Shown here piece after piece: positions 26,425-35,290 of a stretch of 64,000 nucleotides of DNA. Origin of the DNA: Dethiobacter sp. (lineage in GTDB: Bacteria > Bacillota > Dethiobacteria > DTU022 > UBA8154); the NCBI GenBank assembly GCA_020725665.1, contig DYEO01000084.1:17608-81607 (forward strand), read 5' to 3'. The position numbers were made by a program, and so were the translations under genes. Numbering within the stretch: the first letter of the stretch is position 1; every line of letters starts with the position of its first letter. The notes below the pieces were generated by a model, which was not told the origin of the DNA, ran no database searches, and saw only the letters and a list, made by a program, of their open reading frames with translations.

Positions 26425-27746
26425 AAAAAGTAAAAGGCATCGTGCTTGAGAGTACTGACAGAGATATTATTCTGCTTACCGCAGAGGGGGAGTACCGCCG
26501 CTTGCCGGCCCGCGGCAGGTTCTACCCTGCGGGGGCGGAGGCGGAAATTCCCCTTCCCCTGCTGCCGGCAAAACTCCCTGCTTTTGCCGCCGCTGCAGTT
26601 ATACTGCTGGTAATGGCCCTCACCCTGCTCTGGCAGTTTGGCCCGGCCCGACCAATCGCTTATTTAGCCCTGGACATTAACCCAAGCCTGCTCCTTGTCC
26701 TGAATAAAGAAGCGGTGGTGTTGGACACTGAGGCCCTTAATGCAGAGGCAGCACTCCTTGACGAAAAGCTTAAACTTAAAGGGCTGCCGGCTGCCGCCGC
26801 ACTTGAACTTATCCTGAAGGAAGCCCGTGCGCAAGGTTATCTTGCCACAGAACGGGAGAACGTAGTGCTCCTTTCCCTGGCGGCGCCACCGGGTTACAGT
26901 ATCAGCGAAGAGGTACTGCAGCAGGCCGCTGCGCAGCAGCTTTTTATCCTGGAGGTTGACGCCTACCTGAAAACAAATACCACCACACCGGAAGCAGCCC
27001 GGGAAGCCAGGCAGAAGAAGGTCTCCCTCAATGCCCTCCTGCTTGCAGAAGAACTTGCCGCCATGGATCTGCTCCCCCTGGCAGACAGTGAAAAACGGCT
27101 AACGGCAACGGAAGAGCATGGTATTGTTACCGTGCGCAATCTGTTGGAGCAGGTGCTGCCCAAAAAGGTTTTCACGGAAAAGGAGTTCATCCCCGGGGAT
27201 AAATCGAGAAGAGAAGAGAAAAACCCGGGGCCGCCGGAATTCATCCCACCCGGGAAGGATAAGGACCCGGGACTGCCCGGCTTTACTCCCCCCGGGAGGG
27301 GGACAGACAAGGAACCGGTGAAAAAGCACAGCGAAGTCAATCAAGACAACCGGGATAAAAAGCAGCCGCCGCAGGGCAGGCCGGTGGGTGAGGGCACAGT
27401 GGATAACAGCATTCCTGGGGAGAACGCTCCTGGCCAGCAGAAAAAAGTTGGCGAAACCTTGCCGACCGGCGACGCGGAGCAATCCGCCGGTGATCACAGG
27501 CCCGGCCCGCCGGAAGAAAAGGGGGCGGGCTCTCCGTCTAAAGAAGGGGAAAACCCCGGAGAAAAGGTCCCGGACAGTACAACTAAAAAAAAGAACCAAC
27601 AGCGACTACCTGGGAAACCCGGACCGGTAGACACGCCGGCGAACACGGATAGGGATAAAGAAGATAATAACCCCGGCAACAAGCCCAACAACAGCATAGA
27701 AGACAACACCGGCGCAAACAGGGGCAATAAACCGCAGCCAGAGTAG
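26421..27746 (+). CDS. rsgI: anti-sigma factor RsgI with disordered exterior tail
   Basis: 441 residues, GTG start overlapping the sigI stop. N-terminal RsgI domain (about 1-50, binds SigI in the cytoplasm), one transmembrane helix (about 52-72), then the conserved exterior domain with DINPS (85-89), the Asn-Pro site where RsgI proteins are reported to cleave themselves. From about 255 to the end it is a low-complexity tail rich in Pro, Gly, Lys, Glu and Asn, with no carbohydrate-binding module. It contains PGPPEF (269-274), a motif that recurs in the next gene product. Confidence 0.9.
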   Translation: MKKVKGIVLESTDRDIILLTAEGEYRRLPARGRFYPAGAEAEIPLPLLPAKLPAFAAAAVILLVMALTLLWQFGPARPIAYLALDINPSLLLVLNKEAVVLDTEALNAEAALLDEKLKLKGLPAAAALELILKEARAQGYLATERENVVLLSLAAPPGYSISEEVLQQAAAQQLFILEVDAYLKTNTTTPEAAREARQKKVSLNALLLAEELAAMDLLPLADSEKRLTATEEHGIVTVRNLLEQVLPKKVFTEKEFIPGDKSRREEKNPGPPEFIPPGKDKDPGLPGFTPPGRGTDKEPVKKHSEVNQDNRDKKQPPQGRPVGEGTVDNSIPGENAPGQQKKVGETLPTGDAEQSAGDHRPGPPEEKGAGSPSKEGENPGEKVPDSTTKKKNQQRLPGKPGPVDTPANTDRDKEDNNPGNKPNNSIEDNTGANRGNKPQPE

Positions 27747-27831
27747 AGCAGACTACCTGTTTAATACGCGGTAGACGCCGGAGCCCCGGGCAGCCAGGAG
27801 ATGGTATTTTATTACCAGAAAGTTTAAGTGC

Positions 27832-27867
27832 AACAGGCCCCCGCAATTAAGAAGCGGGAGCCTGTTT
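27832..27867. terminator. terminator between rsgI and the convergent secreted-protein gene
   Basis: AACAGGCCCCCGC (27832-27844) / GCGGGAGCCTGTT (27854-27866), loop AATTAAGAA, then TTGTAAAA. Could serve both directions. Confidence 0.7.
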
Positions 27868-27912
27868 GTAAAAGCTGATTATCAGATGCGGTTGCCGTAG
27901 TGAGTTCTTAAA

Positions 27913-28743
27913 TTACTCCTGTCCGCCTTCGTCTTCATCATCTCCATCTTCGCCGTTATCATCGTCGCTGTCCTCGCCGTTGTCACCGCCGGCATCGTCG
28001 GTGCCGTTATCCGGATCACCGATGATTATATCTGACGTATTCTCATCGTAGTAGACATTTTCTCCCAGGGCCTCGGCGATAAAGCGTAAGGGAACAAAAG
28101 TACGGTTGCCCAACAACTGGACCGGCACATCCAGCTCAAAGGGTTCGCCATTAACGTAGAATACCCTCTCGATCACGAAAAGCTCAACCACCACGTTCCC
28201 GCGGGTAATGGTAACTTTTTGCAACGCAGCGTCCCACTCCACTTCCGCCCCCAGAGCGTACATAACCGCCCTTACAGGTATGAGAGTACGGCCATTCTTA
28301 ATCACCGGCGGCAGGTCGGACTGAAAAGGACGCCCACGTATGATAATCTTCTCGTTTTCAATCACTTTAAACCTTTCGTGCAGCATCTCCCGCACGAAAG
28401 CAGGCGGGCCAGGCGGCTTGGCTTGAGAGTCATCTTCACCCTCTTCCCCCTCTACGGCATCATTGCCATTCTTCATTTCCCCAAACCTTTGCTGGAGTTT
28501 TTTCCTTACATAATTTGGAGGCCCTGGCACATTACTAGCGGCCGACCCCTCGTCCCCGCCAACTTTTCTGTCATCCTCCCCGTTTTCTCCTTCTTCCACT
28601 GTGCTGTTCTCGTCAGATGCAGGGGCTGGTGTCTCTCTTCCCCCTTTATTACCGGGAAACTCAGCCGGTTTAGAGAGAGCAGGAGCACTGGCCGCCAAGA
28701 TCACAATAACAGCCAACAGGAGTACCGTAAACTTCCTAAACAT
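27913..28743 (-). CDS. secreted acidic protein with copper-amine-oxidase N-terminal domain
   Basis: 276 residues; ATG 28743 with GGAGGG upstream. Signal peptide (about 1-24), an acidic linker, two similar segments beginning PGPPNYV (73-79) and PGPPAFV (111-117), each followed by a charged helix ending in a QRF/ERF-type triad, then a copper-amine-oxidase-N-type domain (about 125-235), and a C-terminal tail almost wholly Asp/Glu/Gly. No copper enzyme domain is present. The PGPP motifs match one in RsgI, encoded convergently next door, so it may belong to the SigI response. Confidence 0.75.
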   Translation of the reverse strand: MFRKFTVLLLAVIVILAASAPALSKPAEFPGNKGGRETPAPASDENSTVEEGENGEDDRKVGGDEGSAASNVPGPPNYVRKKLQQRFGEMKNGNDAVEGEEGEDDSQAKPPGPPAFVREMLHERFKVIENEKIIIRGRPFQSDLPPVIKNGRTLIPVRAVMYALGAEVEWDAALQKVTITRGNVVVELFVIERVFYVNGEPFELDVPVQLLGNRTFVPLRFIAEALGENVYYDENTSDIIIGDPDNGTDDAGGDNGEDSDDDNGEDGDDEDEGGQE

Positions 28744-28811
28744 TAGAAACCCTCCTTATTTTTTGCTCTTACTTTATAATACGGAGGGATACCTTTTTTT
28801 GGGGGGTAGAG

Positions 28812-28940
28812 TTATAAAAGCGGCGTTAAATCAAGGACATCATAAAGGCTCTTGCGGTTCAGCATCCTTTCCTTTGCCCTGGCCGTTTTCCTGCGCTCGC
28901 GCAATTTACGACGATCCGGGTGGCCCAATTTAGCGTTCAC
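28812..28940 (-). CDS. small basic protein, 42 residues, unknown
   Basis: Frame from GTG 28940 (or TTG 28928, with AGGGG 11 nt upstream) to TAA 28812. The product is very rich in Arg and Lys (RRKLRERRKTARAKERM) and ends LYDVLDLTPLL, so it looks like a real protein rather than chance: charged helix plus conserved-looking C-terminus. No family is recognised with certainty. Same strand as, and 68 bp upstream of, the secreted acidic protein gene. Confidence 0.45.
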   Translation of the reverse strand: MNAKLGHPDRRKLRERRKTARAKERMLNRKSLYDVLDLTPLL

Positions 28941-29139
28941 CCCTGTATGTAAAGAATTCAACCTCGCAGCGGAAAATCTCGTTCAGCTTATGAGCATGTT
29001 ACTATTGGCGGGGAGTTTTGTCAATAGGCCCCGGAAAAAGTCAACAAAAAGGGCCTCAGGTGTTATATAATACAATTATATTAACAAGGTGTTATCTAAA
29101 GTACCATATTGCGGGGCAGCAAGATGGAGGGAGAGGCCC

Positions 29140-30087
29140 ATGGATTTTCATCAGTTGAGAGTTTTTGTGGAGGTTGTCAGACAAAAGAGTTTTTCCCGTG
29201 CCGCAGAGAGCATTTTTTTAAGCCAGCCCACGGTAAGCGCTCATATCAAGGCCCTGGAAAACGAGATCGGCGCCCCCCTGCTGGATCGCAGCCAGCGGGA
29301 AATAGCCCTTACGGAGGCGGGCAAAATACTCTTTCGTTATGCGCAGCAGCTCCTCGGGTTCAAAGAAGAAGCCCTATCCACTATCCGGAAAAAGTATCGC
29401 ATCATCAAGGGTCACCTGGAGATCGCTGCCAGTAGTGTGCCCGGCACTTATCTCCTGCCCGATGTGCTTTTCTCCTTCAGCCGGAAATACCCGGAAGTTA
29501 CATTCTCCGTGCTCATCCGCGATACCAAAAAGGTAGCTGAAAGCATTAAGGATTACACTTATGACCTGGGGTTGGTGGGGGAAACAGGCGTTCATGAAGA
29601 CCTGGCCCAGCGCCGCCTGGTAAAGGACGAACTAATTCTTATAGCGCCGCCGGGAACAGGACTGCCGCTGGTTCAGCCACGGCAGCGGGAGCCGCAAGAG
29701 GAAACGGTACAAGAACAGGAGCTGCCCCTGACCGATCTGAAGGCCTGTGCTCATATGTCTTTTATCCTGCGCGAGCCCGGTTCGGCCACGCGCCTGGTTT
29801 TTGAAAAGGCCCTGAAAAAAATTGGGGGAGATCAGGCACGGCTCCGTATCATTGCCTTCATTGAGGGACAGGAGGCAATCAAGGAGGCGGTGAAAACGGG
29901 GCTGGGGTTGACGGTAATCTCCCGCAGGGCCGTACAGAAAGAACTTCAGGCGGAAGTGTTGGAGGGTTACCGCTTGCAGGATCTGAACCTGGAACGGAGC
30001 TTTTACCTGATCTTTCGCAAAAACCGCATTCTTTCACCCCTGAGCAAAGCATTTCTCGAGTTCACTGTCAACTATTTCTCCAAATAA
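29140..30087 (+). CDS. LysR-family transcriptional regulator
   Basis: 315 residues; ATG 29140 with GGAGGGAGAGG upstream. N-terminal winged HTH (about 1-60, FSRAAESIFLSQPTVSAHIKALE), then a periplasmic-binding-like effector domain with an inserted Glu/Gln-rich stretch near 185-200. The HTH and overall form resemble the LysR group linked to selenium metabolism in clostridia, but the effector is not evident and no sel gene is near. Confidence 0.85.
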   Translation: MDFHQLRVFVEVVRQKSFSRAAESIFLSQPTVSAHIKALENEIGAPLLDRSQREIALTEAGKILFRYAQQLLGFKEEALSTIRKKYRIIKGHLEIAASSVPGTYLLPDVLFSFSRKYPEVTFSVLIRDTKKVAESIKDYTYDLGLVGETGVHEDLAQRRLVKDELILIAPPGTGLPLVQPRQREPQEETVQEQELPLTDLKACAHMSFILREPGSATRLVFEKALKKIGGDQARLRIIAFIEGQEAIKEAVKTGLGLTVISRRAVQKELQAEVLEGYRLQDLNLERSFYLIFRKNRILSPLSKAFLEFTVNYFSK

Positions 30088-30090
30088 TAT

Positions 30091-30120
30091 AGGGAACCCC
30101 TCTACAAAGAAGGGTTCCCT
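30091..30120. terminator. hairpin between lysR and the TrpB2 gene
   Basis: AGGGAACCC (30091-30099) pairs with GGGTTCCCT (30112-30120), followed by GTTACTGTT. Convergent genes on both sides. Confidence 0.65.
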
Positions 30121-30171
30121 GTTACTGTTCAACAATAAGCTGATCCCGTTTGTAACCCAAAGGCAGCTATA

Positions 30172-31542
30172 TCAGGAAACCTTGGGCTTGGGATAGTTTT
30201 CCAGCACCTTTAACGCTTCCCGGATCTCCTCTTCCGGCATCTCGTAATCGGTCAGCTTATTGTCCATGTAAGCATCGTAACCGGCGAGGTCCATGATGCC
30301 GTGACCGCTGAAGTTGAAGAGGATCGTCTTGGCTACGCCCTCCTCCTTGCACTTGAGGGCTTCATTAATCGCGGCCGCGATGGCGTGGTTCGTTTCCGGG
30401 GCGGGGACAATGCCCTCGGAACGGGCAAATGCCATGCCGGCCTCGTAGGTCTGGAGCTGGTTGTAGGCCTGGGCCTCGATCAGATTATCGAGAACGAGCT
30501 GGCAGACAAGGGGCGCCATGCCGTGGTAGCGCAGCCCGCCGGCGTGGAAGGGTTTGGGGATAAAGTTGTGCCCCAGGGTATGCATGGGCAGCAATGGCGT
30601 GGTCGCAGCCGTATCACCGAAATCATAAAGGAAACTGCCCTTGGTCAGGGTGGGGCAGGCCGCCGGTTCCACCGCGATGATGCGCACGTTCTTACCATAG
30701 ATCTTGTCGCGGATAAAGGGGAAGCTGACCCCGGCAAAGTTGCTGCCGCCGCCGGCACAGCCGATGACGATGTCGGGATAATCGCCCACCACTTCAAACT
30801 GCTTGAGGGCTTCCAGGCCGATAATGGTCTGGTGCAGCATCACGTGGTTGAGCACACTTCCCAGGGAATAACGGGTATCCTTGCTCGTTACCGTATCCTC
30901 GATGGCCTCGCTGATGGCGATCCCGAGGCTGCCCGGCGTATCGGGATATTCGGCTGCCATCTTCCGGCCGAAACTGGTATCCTGGCTGGGGCTGGCCACG
31001 CACTCGGCGCCCCAGGTACGCATCAGGATTTTGCGGTAGGGTTTTTGCTCAAAACTGATCCGCACCATGTAAACCTTGCACTCCAGGCCGAAAAGCTGGC
31101 AGGCCATCGCCAGGGAGCTGCCCCACTGGCCGGCGCCCGTTTCCGTGGCAATACGCTTGATACCGAAAGCCTTGTTATAATAAGCCTGGGCGACGGATGT
31201 ATTGGGCTTGTGGCTGCCGGAGGGGCTGACCGACTCATCTTTGAAATAAATCTTGGCCGGGGTATCGAGAAACTTTTCCAGCTTGTAGGCTCTTGTCAAG
31301 GGTGTGGGTCTCCAGATCAACAGCTTGTCCAGTACCTCTTCCGGAATATCAATCCACCGATCCGTACTGACTTCCTGGGCAATAAGATTCATGGGGAAAA
31401 TTGGCGCCAGGTCATCGGGCCCGATCGGCTGCCCCGTCCCGGGATGGAGGGGCGGTTGCATAGGTGTGGGCATGTCTGCAGCAATATTGTACCATTGTTT
31501 CGGTATGTCTCTTTGAGACAAGAACACTTTTTTGGTTTCCAT
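30172..31542 (-). CDS. trpB2: tryptophan synthase beta chain-like, TrpB2 type
   Basis: 456 residues, longer than TrpB1, as usual for TrpB2. Start ATG 31542 with GGAGGAATAAGC upstream. PLP lysine is in SGSHKPN (Lys112); the phosphate-binding loop is CAGGGSNF; the N-terminal extension ([18 protein letters not shown]) is typical of TrpB2. It condenses indole or O-phosphoserine-type substrates to Trp. No trpA is nearby. The leader (31543-31892) has mutually exclusive hairpins. Confidence 0.88.
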   Translation of the reverse strand: METKKVFLSQRDIPKQWYNIAADMPTPMQPPLHPGTGQPIGPDDLAPIFPMNLIAQEVSTDRWIDIPEEVLDKLLIWRPTPLTRAYKLEKFLDTPAKIYFKDESVSPSGSHKPNTSVAQAYYNKAFGIKRIATETGAGQWGSSLAMACQLFGLECKVYMVRISFEQKPYRKILMRTWGAECVASPSQDTSFGRKMAAEYPDTPGSLGIAISEAIEDTVTSKDTRYSLGSVLNHVMLHQTIIGLEALKQFEVVGDYPDIVIGCAGGGSNFAGVSFPFIRDKIYGKNVRIIAVEPAACPTLTKGSFLYDFGDTAATTPLLPMHTLGHNFIPKPFHAGGLRYHGMAPLVCQLVLDNLIEAQAYNQLQTYEAGMAFARSEGIVPAPETNHAIAAAINEALKCKEEGVAKTILFNFSGHGIMDLAGYDAYMDNKLTDYEMPEEEIREALKVLENYPKPKVS

Positions 31543-31892
31543 GCTTATTCCTCCTTGGATTCTATTAAATCCACCATTGGGGACGGTGGATCTCAATTGA
31601 TACCACCTGAACTACCCTTTTTAGGATCTCCTCGTCCTGCGAAAACCAATAAACCTTTGCCCTTTAATCCCCCTGAATTTTTTGTAACGTTAACCGTTAA
31701 CCTCCTACACTGCAACGTCAATTCTTAAAACCCCTGAATTCCACCGGGGAGCCCCGGCAAACACGCGGCTTGCAATTACCCGCCGTCTTATTACCTTTCC
31801 CCGGCTTACAATATTTGGTATATCACACCCTTTCACAATTTTTTCACAATTAAGCTTAAAATACCTTAACACAACAGCTTTCTTATTGTCAA
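31543..31892 (-). promoter_or_regulatory. promoter and attenuator-like leader of trpB2
   Basis: Minus-strand TTGACA (31892-31887), then a 17-bp spacer to TTAAGG (31869-31864), a weak -10. The roughly 320-nt leader ends in competing hairpins. GGTGG (31607-31603) can pair with CCACC (31589-31585). The same CCACC can instead pair with GGTGG (31575-31571) around a GTCCCCAAT loop, followed by TTTAATAG. The order GGTGGTATC ... CCGTCCCC resembles a T-box antiterminator/terminator but lacks the full T-box core. The specifier was not identified. Confidence 0.4.
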
Positions 31893-31980
31893 TATTATAT
31901 TTACACAAAAAATTTTTCCATTAGCAAATTTTCAGGTATGAATATGAAATTGTTATTAAATGAAATATGCGACTACTCAG

Positions 31981-32022
<42 letters not shown>

Positions 32023-32038
32023 AATTAGAGAACCGGCG

Positions 32039-32140
32039 AAAACATTTGAAGACTTGCTGATATGGCAGAAGGCGCACTTGTTTCGTGCTTGCGGTTGATC
32101 GGTTAGTAAATCGGGAAGTATATTCTCGGGGCATTCTGAA
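32039..32140 (+). pseudogene. remnant of a four-helix-bundle (S23/23S-IVP-like) gene
   Basis: Translation from 32039 gives KTFEDLLIWQKAHLF, the start signature of the four-helix-bundle protein family, then a stop at 32096. A shift of one base near 32084 continues with VLAVDRLVNREVYSRG before similarity is lost. There is no start codon in frame, and the usual roughly 120-residue length is absent, so it is a decayed fragment next to the CAGGAGT repeat. Confidence 0.55.
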
Positions 32141-32300
32141 ATTCTGGCTACTGAATTCTGAATACCTGAATAGTAACAAAAAACAACTCTGGCTTCTCCC
32201 CGGCAAGGGTGCTAAAATGAAAGTGCCGTCCCCGGTATTACGGCAACCACCGGGGGGAAAAACCAAACGGGTGAGCCCCTGCAAGGAAGGAGAGAATGTT

Positions 32301-32486
32301 ATGCCGCTCGTACAGGTAGAGATGCTGGAAGGAAGGAACTTGGAGCAAAAAAGAGCCATGGTGAAGGAGGTTACAGAAGTTCTCGTCAAAACGATCAACT
32401 GCAAAGCCGAAGATGTCCAGGTAATTATCCGGGAGATGAAACGGGAGAATTTTGCCGTGGGAGGAGCTTTGTTTGTTGACAATTGA
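32301..32486 (+). CDS. 4-oxalocrotonate tautomerase family protein
   Basis: 61 residues, normal for the family. Catalytic Pro follows the initiator Met (MPLVQVEML), with family Arg residues in EGRNLEQKR and IREMKRENFAVGG. ATG 32301 has AAGGAAGGAGAG upstream. It tautomerises 2-hydroxymuconate-like or related enols; the substrate here is unknown. The last codons (VDN, TGA) come from a GTTGACAATTGA repeat. Confidence 0.85.
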   Translation: MPLVQVEMLEGRNLEQKRAMVKEVTEVLVKTINCKAEDVQVIIREMKRENFAVGGALFVDN

Positions 32487-32640
32487 CAATTGACAGTTGA
32501 TGCCGGGGAACGGGCGAGGCATGCCTCGCCCCTATACTGTGCCCGCCCGCCAACACAATATTGTGGGATGGCCCCTGGCCGTATCGTAAAAGAATTTCTA
32601 TTACAAATAAAACGGGCGGGCACAGAGACCCGCCCCTACG
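32476..32640. repeat. repeat block: TTGACAATTGACAGTTGA tail with two hairpins
   Basis: GTTGACAATTGACAATTGAC (from 32475) then hairpin GGGCGAGGC (32512-32520) / GCCTCGCCC (32523-32531), a degenerate spacer, and hairpin GGGCGGG (32614-32620) / CCCGCCC (32629-32635) with CTAC. It fills the whole gap between the tautomerase and aspC stops. Confidence 0.85.
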
Positions 32641-32648
32641 GAAAAACG

Positions 32649-33842
32649 TTATTGCAGTTCCTGCAGGAATGCTTCCATACGGTCCAGGCCAACCCTGATG
32701 TTTTCCAGGGAGGTGGCATAAGAAAGGCGCACGTACTCCGGTGCCCCGAAGCCCCTTCCCGGTACAACCGCCACGCGGTAGTACTCCAGCAGCAAGGCTG
32801 CCAGCTCATCCGTATTGTTGATCACAGTGCCGCGAAAACTGAGGCCGCAGGCCTGTCCGGCATTGACAAACAAATAAAAGGCGCCCTGGGGTTCGCTGCA
32901 GGAAAGGTGGGGCATTTTATTGATGCGCTCAAGGGCATAAGTGCGGCGGCTTTCAAAAACCTGGCGCATCTCCTCCACGCAATCCTGGGGTCCGCGCAGG
33001 GCGGCAAGGGCCGCTTTCTGGGCAATGGAGTTGGGGTTGGAGGTGAGATGGCTCTGGATACTTTCCATAGCGACAGCCAGTTCCGGCCCGGAAGCGGTAT
33101 AACCGATGCGCCACCCTGTCATGGCATAGGCCTTGGAGACCCCGTTGACGATGACGGTGCGTTTTTTTATTTCCTCACCCAAGCAGGCGATGGAGATATG
33201 TTCGGCATCGCCGTAGACCAGCTTTTCGTAGATCTCATCGGAGATAATCCAGAGATCGTTTTGCAAAGCGATGCCGGCGACGGCAAGGAGTTCCTCGCGG
33301 CTGAAGAGCTGGCCCGTGGGATTGCTGGGGCTGTTCACCACAATAGCCCGGGTGCGCGGGGTAATATGCCTGTGCAGCAGTTCGGCGGTCAGCTTGCCGC
33401 CGTCTTTTTCATCCGCTGCCACGCTCACGGGGACACCGTCCGCAAGTTTTACCATTTCAGGATAGCTCACCCAATACGGAACCGGAATAAGCACTTCATC
33501 TCCCGAATCAAGAATAGCGGTGAAAATATTGGCCAGGGAATGTTTCGCCCCGTTGCTTAACACAACCTGTCCCGGGCGGTACAGGAGATTGTTTTCCCGC
33601 TGCAGTTTCTCGCAGACAGCTTCCTTCAACTCGGGTATACCGGCAGCAGGAGTATAACGGGTAAACCCCTCCCGGATTGCCGTAATGGCCGCCTCCCTGA
33701 TATGCTCCGGCGTATCAAAATCAGGCTCGCCGGCACCGAAACCGATCACATCCACTCCCTCACTCTTCAATTGCTTGGCCCGGGCATCGATGGTAAGGGT
33801 AGGTGAGGGAGTAATTCCCAATGCCTTGCGTGACAGTGTCAA
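32649..33842 (-). CDS. aspC: aspartate aminotransferase (class I, subgroup Ib)
   Basis: 397 residues. Start TTG 33842 (LTLSRKALGITPS) with GAGGTG 6 nt upstream, matching the usual AspC N-terminus. PLP-binding lysine in VSKAYAMTGWRIGY, NSPSNPTG and the C-terminal Arg region VRLSYA are present. It transfers the amino group between Asp and 2-oxoglutarate; close relatives use aromatic amino acids or prephenate. Confidence 0.9.
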   Translation of the reverse strand: MTLSRKALGITPSPTLTIDARAKQLKSEGVDVIGFGAGEPDFDTPEHIREAAITAIREGFTRYTPAAGIPELKEAVCEKLQRENNLLYRPGQVVLSNGAKHSLANIFTAILDSGDEVLIPVPYWVSYPEMVKLADGVPVSVAADEKDGGKLTAELLHRHITPRTRAIVVNSPSNPTGQLFSREELLAVAGIALQNDLWIISDEIYEKLVYGDAEHISIACLGEEIKKRTVIVNGVSKAYAMTGWRIGYTASGPELAVAMESIQSHLTSNPNSIAQKAALAALRGPQDCVEEMRQVFESRRTYALERINKMPHLSCSEPQGAFYLFVNAGQACGLSFRGTVINNTDELAALLLEYYRVAVVPGRGFGAPEYVRLSYATSLENIRVGLDRMEAFLQELQ

Positions 33843-33862
33843 TTCAATCACCTCGAAATATT

Positions 33863-34585
33863 TTAATGGTTACGGGACCAATAACGGTTAGCGGCCTGCA
33901 GGAAAGCATGGAAAAGCTCCTGTCCCCCTTCCATACCGCCCAGGGACAGGGCCTCGGGGTGCCATTGCACCCCCAGAACAAAAGCACGCTCTTGCATCTC
34001 CAGTGCCTCGATGACACCGTCAGGGGACCGGGCAACGCTTTGCAGGCCGTCGCCCGGTTTGCGCACCGCCTGGTGATGAAATGTGTTTACCCTGACGCTT
34101 TCCCTTTCACTCAAAATACCTTTCAGTACACTTCCCGCTTCCAGGCACACACTGTGGGTGGGATAGTGGTCGGGTGCTCTTTGCCAGTGCTGCAGGCAAG
34201 GCTCTTCCCGCAGCGCAAGATCCTGGTAGATATCTCCCCCGCAGGCAATGTTGAGGACCTGCAAGCCCCGGCAAACTGCGAGCACGGGCATGTCCCGCTG
34301 CAGGGCCAGCCTTACCAGGGCAATCTCCACCTCATCACGCTGCGGTGTTATCTCTCCACATCCGGGAAGGGGCTCTTCGCCAAAATGGCGGGGATCCACA
34401 TCACCGCCGCCACTCAGGAGCAACCCACCGATCATATTTAAATAATCGGCTACCCCTGTTACCTTAAGGGTAGCCAGCAAAACCGGCAGGCCGCCGGCTT
34501 TTTCCACGGCCCGGCAGTAAGCGGCTTTCAGGCGGAATAAATGATTTCGCTCCTGGTATGAACAGGTCACGCCAACCGGTATCAT
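33863..34585 (-). CDS. class I glutamine amidotransferase-like, peptidase C26
   Basis: 240 residues from ATG 34585 (MIPVGVTCSYQERN); the frame is open to a TTG at 34624 that overlaps the mazF stop. GGGDVDP (60-65), nucleophile Cys105 in AVCRGLQ and the His/Glu of GVQWHPE give a complete triad. PuuD-like gamma-glutamyl-gamma-aminobutyrate hydrolase is the nearest named family; the actual gamma-glutamyl substrate is unknown. Confidence 0.85.
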   Translation of the reverse strand: MIPVGVTCSYQERNHLFRLKAAYCRAVEKAGGLPVLLATLKVTGVADYLNMIGGLLLSGGGDVDPRHFGEEPLPGCGEITPQRDEVEIALVRLALQRDMPVLAVCRGLQVLNIACGGDIYQDLALREEPCLQHWQRAPDHYPTHSVCLEAGSVLKGILSERESVRVNTFHHQAVRKPGDGLQSVARSPDGVIEALEMQERAFVLGVQWHPEALSLGGMEGGQELFHAFLQAANRYWSRNH

Positions 34586-34620
34586 CCGCACATCACCGTC
34601 AGGTAGTAATAAAAAGCCAA

Positions 34621-34974
34621 TCAAAAATCAATCAGTCCCAGGCTGATCTTCAGCGCCTCGTCGATAAGCAGCATCGTTTTATCATCCAGTTCCGTTATCT
34701 TTTGCTGCAAGCGCTGCTTGTCAATGGTACGAATTTGCTCCAGTAAAATTACCGAATCCTTTTCCAGTCCATGCTGCTGAGCCTTCAGTTCCACGTGCGT
34801 CGGCAACTTTGCTTTTTCTATATGGGAGGTAATGGCTGCCACGATGACGGTGGGGCTGAACTTGTTGCCCACGTTGTTTTGCACTACGAGGACAGGCCTG
34901 AAACCGCCCTGCTCGGAGCCAATCACCGGGCTTAAATCGGCAAAAAATACAAAACCACGTTTAACCTCCACCAT
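34621..34974 (-). CDS. ndoA: mRNA interferase EndoA (MazF)
   Basis: 117 residues, the length of Bacillus EndoA. Features: [29 protein letters not shown] and the C-terminal [13 protein letters not shown] core. It cleaves mRNA, with UACAU preferred in Bacillus. Start ATG 34974 with GGAGAG 5 nt upstream; it abuts the antitoxin gene. The order alr - ndoAI - ndoA is the classical Firmicutes arrangement. Confidence 0.93.
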   Translation of the reverse strand: MVEVKRGFVFFADLSPVIGSEQGGFRPVLVVQNNVGNKFSPTVIVAAITSHIEKAKLPTHVELKAQQHGLEKDSVILLEQIRTIDKQRLQQKITELDDKTMLLIDEALKISLGLIDF

Positions 34975-34976
34975 TC

Positions 34977-35246
34977 TCACTCTCCAACCATTTCATCGGC
35001 CAGCCGGTCCGCCTCGTTTTCCACAGTAATGGCTTCGTTGGCCAAAGCAAGATTCAGCCGTGCCATCTCCATGTAGCCGTCCTGCATCTGCTCACGGATT
35101 TTTTTCTTTTTCCGTTCCTGGAGGTAGAGTTTCATTGCTTCCCGGATAAACTCGCTGCGTGTTCGCTTCTCCATTTCAACCACGCCGTCCACTTCTTCCA
35201 ACAGGTTATTCGGCAGGCTGATCATGATTCTCTTGGTCCTTGGCAA
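34977..35246 (-). CDS. ndoAI: antitoxin EndoAI (ribbon-helix-helix)
   Basis: 89 residues. Start TTG 35246 with GGGGGG 8 nt upstream. N-terminal RHH ([19 protein letters not shown] ... [12 protein letters not shown]), with a C-terminal helix that blocks EndoA. It lies directly before ndoA and after alr. Confidence 0.9.
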   Translation of the reverse strand: MPRTKRIMISLPNNLLEEVDGVVEMEKRTRSEFIREAMKLYLQERKKKKIREQMQDGYMEMARLNLALANEAITVENEADRLADEMVGE

Positions 35247-35290
35247 GGAAAGCACCCCCCGAAGATTGGTTACGGTGAAATCCTTTTATT

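Noticed and set aside
30301..31728. 475-codon plus-strand frame opposite trpB2
   Set aside because: Antisense shadow of the TrpB2 gene; no SD and no domain.
32085..32300. N-terminal extension of the tautomerase frame
   Set aside because: The catalytic Pro must follow the initiator Met, which fixes the start at 32301.
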